The position numbers and the translations under genes were made by a program. This document shows positions 17,070-27,201 of a stretch of DNA of 37,442 nucleotides, piece by piece. How positions within the stretch are numbered: position 1 is the stretch's first letter; the number at the start of each line of letters is the position of its first letter. The stretch is from Phycisphaerae bacterium (GTDB taxonomy: Bacteria > Planctomycetota > Phycisphaerae > Sedimentisphaerales > Anaerobacaceae), in contig JADHXR010000072.1 of the NCBI GenBank assembly GCA_016782865.1, positions 1 through 37,442 on the forward strand, in the 5' to 3' direction. A model generated the notes under the pieces. It had not been told where the DNA came from, did no database searches, and saw nothing but the letters and a program-made list of their open reading frames with translations.

Positions 17070-19388
17070 TTACTCAGAAGCTGGGCGATACAGTCTGATG
17101 TCATCGAAATACATCTGGCCTGAACCACTGGCCGCCGGGCTGTTCTTCGTGCCAATGCCAATGGTAATGGTGTTGACGTTCGTGAGATTCACGTCCGCAA
17201 AATCTTGCAGGTCGATAACCCACTCATTCCATCCGGTCATCTGTGTCGCGCTCGCGTCAGCATGGTAGACCACTGCGGTGACGTTGAGGGCAATGAATAT
17301 CCGGTCGGCAGCGTTAGCCGAACTGCCGCGGAACCACAGCGACAATTTCGTGACGCCTTGCTCCGTCCAGTCTTGCGGATAGACCAATGTCAGCGTTGCC
17401 TCGGACGTCTTGAGGTTGTTGTCGTAGCGATATATCATCGCCTGGGAGCCGCCGTGAACGACGTTTTGCGCGGCGTAAGGCGGAAGGTCGTTACCGATCT
17501 GAGCACCGTTGTCAGTGGTTCCGAACCCGTCTATCCATTTGTCGTATATCCTGTTGCTCGCAGAGTCGGGCGGATCGATGTCATTGTAAGACTCAAAGTC
17601 GTCCACGAGGAGAAAATCGACAGTCTTGAAGCTCCAGACAAGACCTTTGACTGTCTCAGCCGGATAAACCTCGTCCACACGCCAGTAGTACGCGGCGTCC
17701 CAAGCGAGCTTGCCGGGATCGTAGCTCTCAGAACCAAGGGCCCTCGGGCCTGCGTACTCAGGTGAAGCTGTGGTGGCATCATTCACGGCATCTTTGTCGG
17801 CACCGAAGTACAACTCGTGCGAAGCAGCATTATCCGCCGCCGTCCAGTTCAGAGTTGCGGTCATCTTCACGTCCGCTGCGCCATTAGCGGGCTGTGGATT
17901 GCCCACGGCGCCGGGCGTGGTGAAAGCCCAGATATCGCCTTTGTACGTGCTGATGACGTCGAATTCATCAACCCTCCAGTAATAGACTTTCTCCAATTCG
18001 AGCGGGCCCGGGTTGTAGGTTGTAGTCCCCTGTCGTGCTCCTCCGATGGCATTACTTACATCGTCGAAATTGGTGCCCATATAAACAGTGTGCAGCTTGC
18101 CGCCGAAACCTGGCGTCCAGCTAAAGGACGCGTTCGGATCCACAAACTCAGCGTCGTCAGCCGGATCGGGATTATAAGCCGTCTTGGGTGGAATCGAGAA
18201 GCTCCAGATATCACCCTTCCACGGGCTGGCGACGTTGGCATCGTTGACCTCGTCGATTCGCCAGTAGTAAGTTGTTCCCGGAACAAGACCTTCGGGATAA
18301 TGAAATCCCGGGAAGCCGACAATATACATCGTATCGCTCTGGCTGCCTCTAAACGAATCGCCCGTGCCGTTGCTGACATCGTCGAAATTGTCACTCAGGT
18401 AAACATCGTGGGAGACCGCAAAATCTCCTGCTCGCCAGCTAAGGCTCGCCCATGAAGCAGCCTGAATGGCGCCATCAGCTGGGAATGGACTTTGGGCCTG
18501 TTCCGACAGGAGTGAGAAGTCACAACCTGATAGGATCGGTATCTGCCAGACGTCGCCCCCCACCCCACCGGATGTGAATAGGATTCTTGAACAGTCATGC
18601 GAAATCAAGGGACTATGCTCTGTTCCTTGGCTGTTTATGGGTGGCCCGAGATTGATCGGTGCATTCCAATCGTCATTCATTGTTGCCCGAGTCATCATCC
18701 AGAGATCACGACCTCCCATACCCCCAGGCAGGGAATCGCTTGAGAAAACAACGTGCAATCCACCCGGTGATATTGCAGGATGTGTTCCAAGGACCGTTGG
18801 GGCAAGAACCTTGGTTTCCGTCCAAGCACTGTCTTTTGTTGCCCGTGTGGCAACTCGCAGTTCATTGCCGGTACTGTAACTACTACCGGTACCGTAATAT
18901 AACTCCAAGCCATCGGCAGAGATGCTTCCCACGGTTTGTTCGTTGGAACTATTGATCATGGCTCCAAGATTTTCAGCTGACTGCCAGGCATCATTCGTGG
19001 TTTGCCGTCGCGCCACATAGATGTTAAACCCGCTGTATTGCTGACCGCCTCGACTGGAGGCAAAATAGAGTTCCAAACCATCAGCCGAGATCCGCGGTGT
19101 CCACTCCATTGCCGAGCTATTCACTGCTGGTCCCAGAGGTACGGCCTCGCCCCAGTAATCGTCTGTTGTGACTCGCGTCGTTACCCACAAGTCTGTCTTT
19201 CCGCTTTGCCACGCGTCATAGTATAGCTCCAGGCCATCGGCCGAGATGGAGGCACTATACTCCGTCTGACCCTTGTTGACCGGGGGGCCTATTGGCGTGG
19301 GCTCGCCGAAGATAATATCCGCCTCTGCAATGCTCCTGGATAGACTCGAAATCAAAATCAGAATGACGAACACCTTTAGAATTCTCAT
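17070..19388 (-). CDS. Secreted PD40 beta-propeller, Ig-like repeat and carbohydrate-binding-like protein
   Basis: A 772-residue secreted protein. The start is ATG 19388, with AAGGAG correctly spaced; an in-frame GTG at 19397 overlaps the binding site. After the signal peptide, residues about 25-290 carry TolB-like PD40 repeats with the recurring phrase SADGLELYY. Three tandem fibronectin/Ig-like modules follow, each ending in YYWRVDE or YYWRIDE and an IWSF or IWAF strand. The C-terminus, beginning VDDFESYND and ending FDDIRLYRPASE, looks like a galactose-binding-type jelly roll. It lies downstream of the Ser/Thr kinase, which has its own propeller repeats, suggesting a surface sensor or adhesin linked to that pathway. 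Confidence 0.8.
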   Translation of the reverse strand: MRILKVFVILILISSLSRSIAEADIIFGEPTPIGPPVNKGQTEYSASISADGLELYYDAWQSGKTDLWVTTRVTTDDYWGEAVPLGPAVNSSAMEWTPRISADGLELYFASSRGGQQYSGFNIYVARRQTTNDAWQSAENLGAMINSSNEQTVGSISADGLELYYGTGSSYSTGNELRVATRATKDSAWTETKVLAPTVLGTHPAISPGGLHVVFSSDSLPGGMGGRDLWMMTRATMNDDWNAPINLGPPINSQGTEHSPLISHDCSRILFTSGGVGGDVWQIPILSGCDFSLLSEQAQSPFPADGAIQAASWASLSWRAGDFAVSHDVYLSDNFDDVSNGTGDSFRGSQSDTMYIVGFPGFHYPEGLVPGTTYYWRIDEVNDANVASPWKGDIWSFSIPPKTAYNPDPADDAEFVDPNASFSWTPGFGGKLHTVYMGTNFDDVSNAIGGARQGTTTYNPGPLELEKVYYWRVDEFDVISTYKGDIWAFTTPGAVGNPQPANGAADVKMTATLNWTAADNAASHELYFGADKDAVNDATTASPEYAGPRALGSESYDPGKLAWDAAYYWRVDEVYPAETVKGLVWSFKTVDFLLVDDFESYNDIDPPDSASNRIYDKWIDGFGTTDNGAQIGNDLPPYAAQNVVHGGSQAMIYRYDNNLKTSEATLTLVYPQDWTEQGVTKLSLWFRGSSANAADRIFIALNVTAVVYHADASATQMTGWNEWVIDLQDFADVNLTNVNTITIGIGTKNSPAASGSGQMYFDDIRLYRPASE

Positions 19389-19493
19389 GATTCTCACTCC
19401 TTCTGTTGAGATTAGTCTTAACTACTCTTACATCAATACAAAGCACACGATTCAAGGCCCTTCTTGTGTTCGTGTTGTCCTTCATGTGATAAT

Positions 19494-22400
19494 TCACTTA
19501 TTGTTCTTATCCAGCTCTTGTAGTCTCGCTCTCCATCTGGCTGCGAGTTCGGGTTTGCCTCTGCGCTCGTTCAGCTTGATAATCTCCCCTATAAGATTCC
19601 GGTATGAAGGCACATCCGCCGCCGGAAAACGGTCCATAAGCTTTTCCGCGTGAGGAACCAGGATTTCCGCCTCAATATGGCGCCCATGCTTAGAATATAA
19701 TAGTGTCCAATGCCAGATCGCATAGCAGGCGGGATCATTGGGTTCGTTGATGAGTGCACCACAGTGATCAATATCTTGTCGTGCCCGGTCATAGTCTTTG
19801 GCGGCCAGAGAGACGACTGCCCGGGAAACATAGTTTTCCGCACTCAAAGGATCGGCTTCAATTCTTCGGTCCCATTTTTCAAGTAACCACCCCAAAAACT
19901 CTTCCGTAGTCATGGCAGGGCCCAAGGCCTCAGTAGGAGACATTCCTGGGTCTATATCCAGGAGCCAAACATCCTTACCGGAATAGGGATCGACAACGAG
20001 CTGAGATCCATCCGGAGACCACATTGTCCTACACCAGGGCCGGGTCAAATTGAGTACGTGGGTGGCCTCTGCCTGCTCAACATTGAAAAGGCACATACCC
20101 AACTGAGTGTAATGTGATGTTGAATTGAGTGTGATTGTCTTGCCATTGGGGTGCCACTGCAATTGGGTGGCCCAGGTCTCAAGCGGCCAGGGCGTTTCCC
20201 AGCGTGCGACTTTGTCACCTTTGGGAAATGTCAGGACGCGGATCTCGCTGGATATTTCAATGGCGATTAGGCTTCCGTCCGGCGATATGGAAAAAGATTC
20301 GAAGATATGCCCTGGATAATCGAACACAGGTACAGGATCTGCGTCCGGCAGGTCTATATCGACCGAACAAATGGTTCCTTTGGGTTCGGCTCGAAAAAAG
20401 ACACGCTGGGAATCCTGAGACCAATTTGCTCGATATCCTGATGCCAGCTTACGTGGCTCGCCACCGGCCAAGGACACCAGCCAGATTTCTCGTACTTGTT
20501 CGTCGTTCTTATGTCTAAAGGCAATATGCCTACCATCAGGGGACCAGGCCGGATGCGTTCCGAATCTGGTGACCGGACGCGTTTTACCGGATCTAAGATC
20601 CAGAATTTCAATACAATGAGTCACGGATTCAGGCATGACCCCCTCCATTGTACCTGGCAGCCAACTGAAAGCATTATACTGCCAGTAAGCTATTTGCTGT
20701 CCGTCAGGAGACCAATCCCCCAGCCACGTTCCGCCGCTAATGGGAAGAGGCCTTCCCTTCTTCTTGAGCAAGGTGTGCAGTTCCGCAGCCTGTTGCATGA
20801 AGTAGAACGGGGACTTGGACGCAATGTCCGGGGGCAATGTGAATGCCTGACCTGTGCTTAGAAGCTCAAACGCATATCCCTCCGCCTTTGTCTTGAAAAA
20901 CCGGGCCGGTCTCGTGCCCAGTTTGGCGACTCTCTTGTATTCGGCTTGAGCGCTTTCATACTCCCCCGAGGCCAATAAGGCGCAAAAAACGCGAAAACGA
21001 AGCCCCTCCGGCCTCAAGACAGCGTACTGTTCCGCGTCTTCCAGGGCCGCCCGGTAATTGCCACTTCGCATGTGGGTTTTTCTGCGCTGATCATAAAGCC
21101 TGGGCAGTTCATCCTGGATAGTGCAGAGCATGATGGCCTGGGTATGGTCTTTCAGGGCCGCTGTAAATTGACTGCTCTCGCGCCGGACGATCGCACGCAG
21201 GGCATAGCCCATGTAATCGCGGGGACGCAAGACAATGAGTACACCGACGTCCTCTGTCATCTTCTGGTAAGCTTTCAAACCGTAATAGGCAAATGCCCGG
21301 GCCTTGCGCGCAGCATAATGCCTGGGATCAAGCTCCACTGCCTTTGACAACCATGTCACGGCCTCATCTGCTGAAGCGACAGTCATCGCACGCAGGAAAA
21401 AGGCCTCTGCGGTCTGAGGGAGCATGGATTCAGCCAGTTGCTTGTGTTGGCTGGCCTTGGCCGAATCGATGGTAAGATTAGCCCGCGCGAGCAGGTAGTG
21501 CGCTGCTCCGGCTATCTCTGGTTCGGCTTGGGTGAGCTGCAACAACTCGTCTTCGGCATGTTCAAGCTGTCCCACCTCAAGGAGCAATTGGGCCCGCAGC
21601 AAATGGGCTTTCGGTCCCAGGCTCTGTACATCGAGTGTTACCTCGATTTCGTTCAGAGCAGCCTGGTACCGACCTTCTGCATACAGTCTCTGGACTGTCG
21701 AGAGCTTGCTGTCGACCTCGGCTTTGTCTTCCAGTTGGGATACCGTGTTAAGAGCCTGGCGCATGCGGAGATACAGTGAGGTGCTGATCACCAGGCCGAT
21801 GATTAGGGCCGCCGCAATCCCAGAAATCACGCCGACAGGAAGGCGATGTTTGTGTAACAGCTTGCGGCACCGATAAAGGGTCGATTCCGGCCCTGCAAGC
21901 AAGGGCACATCGCTAAGGTAGTTTTGGATATCGTCTGAGAATTCCGCTGTAGATCGGTAACGCCTGGTGCGGTCCTTTCGCATGGCTTTAAGAGGTATCC
22001 ATTCCAGCTCCTGGCTCAAACGCTTCACGAGCATTGCTACATTCGTATTGCGTTGGGCGGCAATCTTCTCGGCATCCTCACCGAGTTTCGATAAGCGCGT
22101 GCTGGGACGCAGCGGCTCCTCCTCGCGTATGATCCGCTGTATCTCACCCAGAGCCACAGAACGCAACGTCTCCGGATCAAAGGGCAAAGCGCCGGTCAGC
22201 AGCTCATACAGTACCACGCCCAACGAGTAGATATCCGTACGAGTATCAACATCCATACCACTCATCTCTGCCTGCTCCGGACTCATGTACTCTGGTGTAC
22301 CGATCATCTGGGCATAGCGCGTAAAGACAGTTTTCTCGGTCAGCAGCCGGTTAGTGGCCTTGGCGATCCCGAAATCGATCACCATAGGGACTGGTTTGCC

Positions 22401-23054
22401 GTCGTGCATGGTCACCATGATGTTGGAGGGTTTCAGGTCGCGATGGATGATACCTTTCTGGTGGGCGTGATGGACGGCATTACACACCGGGATGAACAAT
22501 TCCAGCCGTTGCCGGGTGTTCAGTCTGTGCTTGTCGCAGTATTGCGTAATGGAAATCCCCTTGACCAATTCCATGACAAAGTACGAGCGGCCTGTGTCCG
22601 TGGCGCCCGCATCCAGAATCCTGGCAATATTCGGGTGACCCATGAGGGCCAGCGCGCGACGCTCGATCTCGAAACGCCCAATTACCTCTTCGGTGTCCAT
22701 ACCGAGTTTAATGATCTTCAAAGCCACGCGACGACGAAGCGGCTTTTCCTGATTGGCCATGTAGACAACGGCCATACCGCCCTCACCAATCTTCTCCAGC
22801 AACTTGTAAGGACCAATGACCGAGCCGGGCCCCTCGATCACGCCGGAGCCATCCGCCGTAGCCATGCCGCCCTGGACGGGGTTTTCGAGGAAATCTTCTA
22901 CCGAGTCGTTGGCCGAGAGCAGGGCTTCGACATGCTCGCGCAATGCTGCATCATCACCGCAGATGCCGTCGAGGAAAGCGGCGCGCTCCGGCCCCGCTTT
23001 CCGCTGCGTGGCGGCGGAGAACACTTCTTCAGTCCTATTGGGTTCGGTGATCAT
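19494..23054 (-). CDS. Transmembrane Ser/Thr protein kinase with TPR and beta-propeller modules
   Basis: A 1186-residue Hanks-type kinase. The kinase domain spans about residues 83-370: the glycine loop GEGGMAVV (90-97), the ATP lysine Lys113 in VALKIIK, HRDLKPSN (catalytic loop, from residue 204), DFG at 227-229 and GTPEYMSPEQ. A transmembrane helix (VISGIAAALIIGLVISTSLY) precedes TPR-like helical repeats and a WD40/PD40-type propeller (SPDGRHIAFRH, SPDGSLIAIE), then more TPRs. The kinase would face the cytoplasm. The ECF sigma factor lies 96 bases upstream on the same strand. Sigma-kinase pairs of this type are common in planctomycetes, and the kinase may act on the sigma-factor pathway; that is inferred from neighbourhood. 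Confidence 0.93.
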   Translation of the reverse strand: MITEPNRTEEVFSAATQRKAGPERAAFLDGICGDDAALREHVEALLSANDSVEDFLENPVQGGMATADGSGVIEGPGSVIGPYKLLEKIGEGGMAVVYMANQEKPLRRRVALKIIKLGMDTEEVIGRFEIERRALALMGHPNIARILDAGATDTGRSYFVMELVKGISITQYCDKHRLNTRQRLELFIPVCNAVHHAHQKGIIHRDLKPSNIMVTMHDGKPVPMVIDFGIAKATNRLLTEKTVFTRYAQMIGTPEYMSPEQAEMSGMDVDTRTDIYSLGVVLYELLTGALPFDPETLRSVALGEIQRIIREEEPLRPSTRLSKLGEDAEKIAAQRNTNVAMLVKRLSQELEWIPLKAMRKDRTRRYRSTAEFSDDIQNYLSDVPLLAGPESTLYRCRKLLHKHRLPVGVISGIAAALIIGLVISTSLYLRMRQALNTVSQLEDKAEVDSKLSTVQRLYAEGRYQAALNEIEVTLDVQSLGPKAHLLRAQLLLEVGQLEHAEDELLQLTQAEPEIAGAAHYLLARANLTIDSAKASQHKQLAESMLPQTAEAFFLRAMTVASADEAVTWLSKAVELDPRHYAARKARAFAYYGLKAYQKMTEDVGVLIVLRPRDYMGYALRAIVRRESSQFTAALKDHTQAIMLCTIQDELPRLYDQRRKTHMRSGNYRAALEDAEQYAVLRPEGLRFRVFCALLASGEYESAQAEYKRVAKLGTRPARFFKTKAEGYAFELLSTGQAFTLPPDIASKSPFYFMQQAAELHTLLKKKGRPLPISGGTWLGDWSPDGQQIAYWQYNAFSWLPGTMEGVMPESVTHCIEILDLRSGKTRPVTRFGTHPAWSPDGRHIAFRHKNDEQVREIWLVSLAGGEPRKLASGYRANWSQDSQRVFFRAEPKGTICSVDIDLPDADPVPVFDYPGHIFESFSISPDGSLIAIEISSEIRVLTFPKGDKVARWETPWPLETWATQLQWHPNGKTITLNSTSHYTQLGMCLFNVEQAEATHVLNLTRPWCRTMWSPDGSQLVVDPYSGKDVWLLDIDPGMSPTEALGPAMTTEEFLGWLLEKWDRRIEADPLSAENYVSRAVVSLAAKDYDRARQDIDHCGALINEPNDPACYAIWHWTLLYSKHGRHIEAEILVPHAEKLMDRFPAADVPSYRNLIGEIIKLNERRGKPELAARWRARLQELDKNNK

Positions 23055-23150
23055 GGTTTTACCTTTCAGGATTACGACTTTGCTCTATTATTATAGTGCG
23101 ACGTCGAGCGGAGAAATGACTCATAGAAAATAAAAAAAAGTGGTGTTAGC

Positions 23151-23723
23151 CTATAAGTGTTTTGTGTTTCGGCTTTCACGTATCTCGTTCAGCAACCAGG
23201 CTCGGGCATATGCCCAGTAGCGATCCGCAGTAGCCTTGGAGATATTCATCGCCTCGGCCGCCTGTTCAGAGGTCAGCCCGGCGAAGTAGCGCAGCTTGAC
23301 AAGATTGGCCTTTAGTGGTTCCTGCTCCGACAGTTTGGCGATGGCGTCATCCAGGGCCAAAAGTTCATCAGAAGGCGGATCCACAGGGCAATCGACCTTC
23401 TCCATGTCGAGACGATGATGTTGCCCTCCATGCCTCAGTCGCTGCTTTCTCCGGGCCTTCTCAACCAAGATACGTCGCATGGCCTCCGCAGCCGCTTTGA
23501 AAAAATGTCCCCTGCTGTTCCAGCTTTGATTTTGGCCTTCGACAAGCCGTATGTATGCTTCGTGAACAAGAGCGGTTGCCTGCAGCGTCTGGCCAGGCTG
23601 CTCCTGTGACATCTTCTGAGCAGCCAGGCGGCGCAACTCTTGATAGACCAATGGCAGCAGCTTTTCCGCTGCATTTGCATCACCCTGCTCGATCGCAGTC
23701 AAAATACGGGTCACACCGCTCAT
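23151..23723 (-). CDS. ECF-type sigma factor (TIGR02999-like)
   Basis: A 190-residue RNA polymerase sigma factor lacking regions 1 and 3. Region 2 includes LLPLVYQELRRLAAQKMSQE and TALVHEAYIRLV. The GHFFKAAAEAMRRILVEKAR stretch follows, then a region 4 helix-turn-helix (GLTSEQAAEAMNISKATADR and YWAYARAWLL). These are signatures of the TIGR02999 sigma-70 family. ATG 23723 is preferred because GAGGA lies just upstream; the frame is open to 23759. It is transcribed first in the minus-strand block and probably directs transcription of the kinase and possibly the secreted proteins after it. No anti-sigma gene is adjacent, which fits kinase-based control. Confidence 0.92.
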   Translation of the reverse strand: MSGVTRILTAIEQGDANAAEKLLPLVYQELRRLAAQKMSQEQPGQTLQATALVHEAYIRLVEGQNQSWNSRGHFFKAAAEAMRRILVEKARRKQRLRHGGQHHRLDMEKVDCPVDPPSDELLALDDAIAKLSEQEPLKANLVKLRYFAGLTSEQAAEAMNISKATADRYWAYARAWLLNEIRESRNTKHL

Positions 23724-23789
23724 GCTTGTCCTCGGGCCTGCATGTCCCAATTGCGTCACGCCATTGTACCGAGAACCAGGCGATGACTC

Positions 23790-23870
23790 AAGATCTATCG
23801 AATAAAGAACAAGGAATGTCCAATGTAGAAGTGCAACTTGGTGTCTTCATGCCTTCGTGGCAATGAACCA
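23790..23870. repeat. Degenerate interspersed repeat
   Basis: The words GAACAAGGAATGTCCAATG and CTTCATGCCTTCGTGG lie in the divergent end of the sigma-factor upstream region. Such words recur in many planctomycete and related genomes as short intergenic repeats. I recognise the pattern but could not count copies here. Confidence 0.35.
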
Positions 23871-23916
23871 AGGTTGAAAAGACAAAGCCAATCTACCATT
23901 GCTGCCCCGCACGGTG

Positions 23917-25410
23917 TCAGGATTTCATCGAGGCCAGAATCTTCATGCAGGCGGTATTAAGTTCGCCCGCGCGCTCGGCTGTGGCCGCCTCGTTATAGCA
24001 ACGGAACTCGGGCGCGTTGCCGGAAGGACGCAGGTGGACGACTTCGTCGCTGTCGAAGGTCATGCGCACGCCGTCGGTCCGGTCGATGTCGTGACAACTG
24101 CCGCAAAGGGCCCCGAAGAGATCGTTAGCCTTGGCCCTGTCCTTGCCGGCGTCACCGGAATCAAAAAGTTCCAGGATTGACTTGCTCTGCTCCTGCGGGA
24201 AGTTCTTCAGTCGATCGCTTGCCGTGTAGCGCTCGGGCAGATCGGCTATAAGATCGGAGAGCTTTTTGCCTTCTTTCGAGGCAAGCAGAATAACGCACAG
24301 GTGGATGATCACCGCATCGCGCGTAGGCAGGGCACGGAGGGTTTTTCCGAACAGCGAGATGTCGGAGTTAATCAGGAAGCCGCCGTTGGCTTCATAGCCG
24401 ACAACAACCTCTGCACCGCTCTCGCTTGCCTCCATCATCGAGGCAATAACGAACGGCGATCCGATTCGCGTGCGGCTGACGGTGTGAAAAAAGCCGGATT
24501 TTTCAACGGCACTGTTGCAACTGACCGGCGTGCAGACTGCCTCGGCGCCGAGGTACTTCGCGCAGAGAATGCCGGCTACGTCGCCGCGGAGCCATCGGCC
24601 TTTTTCGTCGGCAACCAGAGGGCGATCGCTGTCGCCGTCGGTGGAGATGATCGCATCGTAGGATTCTTCGGCGGCCCACTTGCGGGCCAGCTCGACGTCT
24701 TCGGGACGGATCGCCTCGGTATCGACCGGAATGAACGTATCCGACCGGTCCAAAGCCACGGCGCCTGCGCCGAGACCTTTGACGATTTCAAGGATGATGT
24801 CACGTCCGACGGCTGAGTGCTGATAAACACCGATTCGCTTACCCTCAAGACAGTTGCTCGGAAAAACATCGAGATACCGTCTGACATACATCTCGCGGGC
24901 GGCGCCGGACAAAATCCACTTCTCATCGAGCAGCGATACAAAACTCTTCGCATCTTCAAAGAGCGTCTCATCAACGTTGACTGACTGCCGGCGGATTCCG
25001 GCTTCATCGGCCTTGAGAATCTCACCCGCGGATTTGTTGAACTTGATGCCGTTGCGGTCGGCCGGGATGTGGCTGCCGGTTACCATTATCGCCGGGATAT
25101 GGTTGACAATGCCGTACAGCGCCACTGCCGGCGAGGGGAGCTTTCCACAATTGACGGGTGTGTAACCCATGTCGGCGGCGGCCCGACGAACGGCCTGCAT
25201 AATCCGGTCCGTGCTCTGACGCAGGTCGCCGGCGACAGCGACTTCTGTTCCGCCGGCATCCAGTTCGCCCACCGATTCGAGGTATTGGAGGAATCCCCTG
25301 GTGTACATGTAACAGACAAAATCCGTCATGTCGTCGGCAAGTCCACGGGCCCCGCTGGTTCCGAACTTCACGCCACTGCGTATCATCAAGTCCTGTACTT
25401 TGATTTCCAT
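23917..25410 (-). CDS. Phosphomannomutase/phosphoglucomutase
   Basis: A 497-residue alpha-D-phosphohexomutase that interconverts hexose-6-phosphate and hexose-1-phosphate in the cytoplasm, feeding nucleotide-sugar synthesis. All four family signatures are present: the phosphoserine loop VTGSHIPADRN with Ser113, the magnesium loop STDGDSDRPL, the sugar-binding loop VGYEANGGFL and the phosphate-binding loop RPSGNAPEFR near the C-terminus. The N-terminus FGTSGARGL also fits. GGGGAG precedes the ATG. The gene stands alone on its strand, and the repeat element at 25603-25789 lies upstream of it. Preference for mannose, glucose or glucosamine cannot be decided by eye. Confidence 0.92.
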   Translation of the reverse strand: MEIKVQDLMIRSGVKFGTSGARGLADDMTDFVCYMYTRGFLQYLESVGELDAGGTEVAVAGDLRQSTDRIMQAVRRAAADMGYTPVNCGKLPSPAVALYGIVNHIPAIMVTGSHIPADRNGIKFNKSAGEILKADEAGIRRQSVNVDETLFEDAKSFVSLLDEKWILSGAAREMYVRRYLDVFPSNCLEGKRIGVYQHSAVGRDIILEIVKGLGAGAVALDRSDTFIPVDTEAIRPEDVELARKWAAEESYDAIISTDGDSDRPLVADEKGRWLRGDVAGILCAKYLGAEAVCTPVSCNSAVEKSGFFHTVSRTRIGSPFVIASMMEASESGAEVVVGYEANGGFLINSDISLFGKTLRALPTRDAVIIHLCVILLASKEGKKLSDLIADLPERYTASDRLKNFPQEQSKSILELFDSGDAGKDRAKANDLFGALCGSCHDIDRTDGVRMTFDSDEVVHLRPSGNAPEFRCYNEAATAERAGELNTACMKILASMKS

Positions 25411-25602
25411 TGCTTGCTCCCCTTAGGACCGGCATCGTCGCCGGGCCAGCCCATAATCGACCGGTTAGATCCCAATGCTGTCTTAGTATAGTTATGTGCA
25501 ATGCTCTGACAACCGTAATCTAATCTGCCGTGGCCTGCCGCCGTATTCTTCTTGGCGTTTATTTCTGAGCCGGGCCGGTTACCGCGGCCTTGCTGTCTGT
25601 GA

Positions 25603-25789
25603 CTAAGGACCGTGCGTGAAATAACTTTCCGTTTTGGCTGGGCAATTGCACCGCATCTTCGGCTGCTCCTCAATCGTGGAATCCTCACTGTAGAATAGCT
25701 ACAATTCCGGCTCCACTCAATCGATCGCACCGGAATCTACGGCACACTTGGACCCCAAATTCGAGAATTTGTTTCATGCACAGTCCTAA
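25603..25789. mobile_element. MITE-like element, family C copy 2 (inverted)
   Basis: It is related to 9993-10181 in opposite orientation. The left end CTAAGGACCGTGCGTGAAAT pairs with the right end GTTTCATGCACAGTCCTA, with about four mismatches. The CCGTTTTG and GCAATTGCACCGCATCTT blocks are shared with copy 1, while the central palindrome differs. It sits in the divergent region between the mutase and the Tat oxidoreductase. Its right end is just before a TATACT word (25795-25800) that could serve as a -10 box for the downstream gene. Confidence 0.7.
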
Positions 25790-25857
25790 TTCGATATACT
25801 TATACCCTAGAGACTGCTGCAAGACGAATATGAAGTCACAAAACAGGAGGTATTCAT

Positions 25858-27150
25858 ATGGCCTGTAAACCAATAACAAGGCGAACGCTTTTGAAGACGG
25901 CTGCATCGACTGTGGCCTTTCCGTATGTTATCACTACATCCGCCCTCGGCGCCGCCGGCAAGCCGCCCGCCAGTGAGCGTCCGGTCATGGGATGTATAGG
26001 CATGGGAGGCCAGGGCACGGCAGGGATGGGCTGGCGAAGCGCTGGCCCGGAAGTTCCCAATACCGGCTGGGTTCCCAAAGGCGGATTCCTGGCCCGCGGC
26101 GTGCAGGTCGTGGCGGTCTGCGACGTCAACAAGAACAACCTCCAGCGAGCGAAATTCGTAGTCGATCAGGAGTACGGCAATACCGACTGCACGCCGTACA
26201 AGCATTATCAGGAATTGCTCGCACGACAGGACATTGACACAATAATCTGCGCTACCGGCGATCGATGGCATACACCCGTCTCGATCGCCGCCGCCAAGGC
26301 GGGCAAGGACATCTATTGCGAAAAACCAGTCTCGTTGACGATCTACGAGGCGAGAGAGCTTGCCCGTGTCGTCAGGCAATACGGGCGAATATTTCAGATG
26401 GGCACGCAACAGCGCTCGGCTCGTGAGTTTCGTTTTGCCTGCGAACTCGTGCGCAACGGCTACATAGGCGAGTTGAAACACGTGACAGTCAACGTGGGAG
26501 GCGGGCCGAGAGTTTGCAATCTGCCGGCGCAGGGCCAGCCGCCGGACTCACTCGATTACGATATCTGGCTGGGCCAGGCGCCCTGGCGGCCCTTCCACCC
26601 TCAGCTGTTGGGCTGGATGGCCTGGCGCGATTACTCGGGCGGCGAGATGACCAACTGGGGGGCGCATCACTTCGACGTCGCACAATGGGGCACGGGCTTC
26701 GAAGACAGCGGACCTGTCGAGATCATTCCTCCGGACGGCAAAGACTTCAAGGTCCTGACGTACAGGTATCCAAACGGGGTGGTGATGACGCGCAACAACA
26801 CCTGTAACGGCGTCAAGTTCGAGGGCACAAAAGGCTGGGTCGAGGTGAATCGCGGCTACCTGAGAACGCACCCCGAGAGTCTGCTGCGGCAGAAGATCGG
26901 GCCGAATGAGATTCGTCTGCATATAAGCAACGATCATCATCTGGACTTCCTCGCGGCGGTTCGCAATCGCAGGCGCCCGGCAAGTGACGCCGATATCGGC
27001 TATCGCTCGATAAGCGTCTGTCACCTTGGCAATATCGCGTACTGGCTCAAACGCCCGTTGAGGTGGGACCCGGACAATGAGAAGTTCGTCAACGATCCCG
27101 AGGCCGACCGCATGCTCTGGCGCGAAATGCGAAGTCCGTACACAATATGA
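25858..27150 (+). CDS. Tat-exported Gfo/Idh/MocA oxidoreductase
   Basis: A 430-residue oxidoreductase with a twin-arginine-type leader (ITRRTLLKTAAS, residues 6-17). The Rossmann glycine motif GCIGMGGQGTAGMG lies near residues 45-58. EKP is intact at residues 155-157 (CEKPVSLT). The second domain has GGEMTNWGAHHFDVAQWG, a hallmark of secreted planctomycete members. The start is firm, with AGGAGGT eight bases before the ATG. It is followed after 51 bases by the HEAT-repeat gene. It differs from the copy at 3803 in keeping the EKP glutamate. Likely substrate: a periplasmic sugar or glycoside. Confidence 0.93.
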   Translation: MACKPITRRTLLKTAASTVAFPYVITTSALGAAGKPPASERPVMGCIGMGGQGTAGMGWRSAGPEVPNTGWVPKGGFLARGVQVVAVCDVNKNNLQRAKFVVDQEYGNTDCTPYKHYQELLARQDIDTIICATGDRWHTPVSIAAAKAGKDIYCEKPVSLTIYEARELARVVRQYGRIFQMGTQQRSAREFRFACELVRNGYIGELKHVTVNVGGGPRVCNLPAQGQPPDSLDYDIWLGQAPWRPFHPQLLGWMAWRDYSGGEMTNWGAHHFDVAQWGTGFEDSGPVEIIPPDGKDFKVLTYRYPNGVVMTRNNTCNGVKFEGTKGWVEVNRGYLRTHPESLLRQKIGPNEIRLHISNDHHLDFLAAVRNRRRPASDADIGYRSISVCHLGNIAYWLKRPLRWDPDNEKFVNDPEADRMLWREMRSPYTI

Positions 27151-27201
27151 CAACACAACCTGCGGCGCAAGCGCCGTTTGACATATTTCAGGAATTCGAT
27201 T

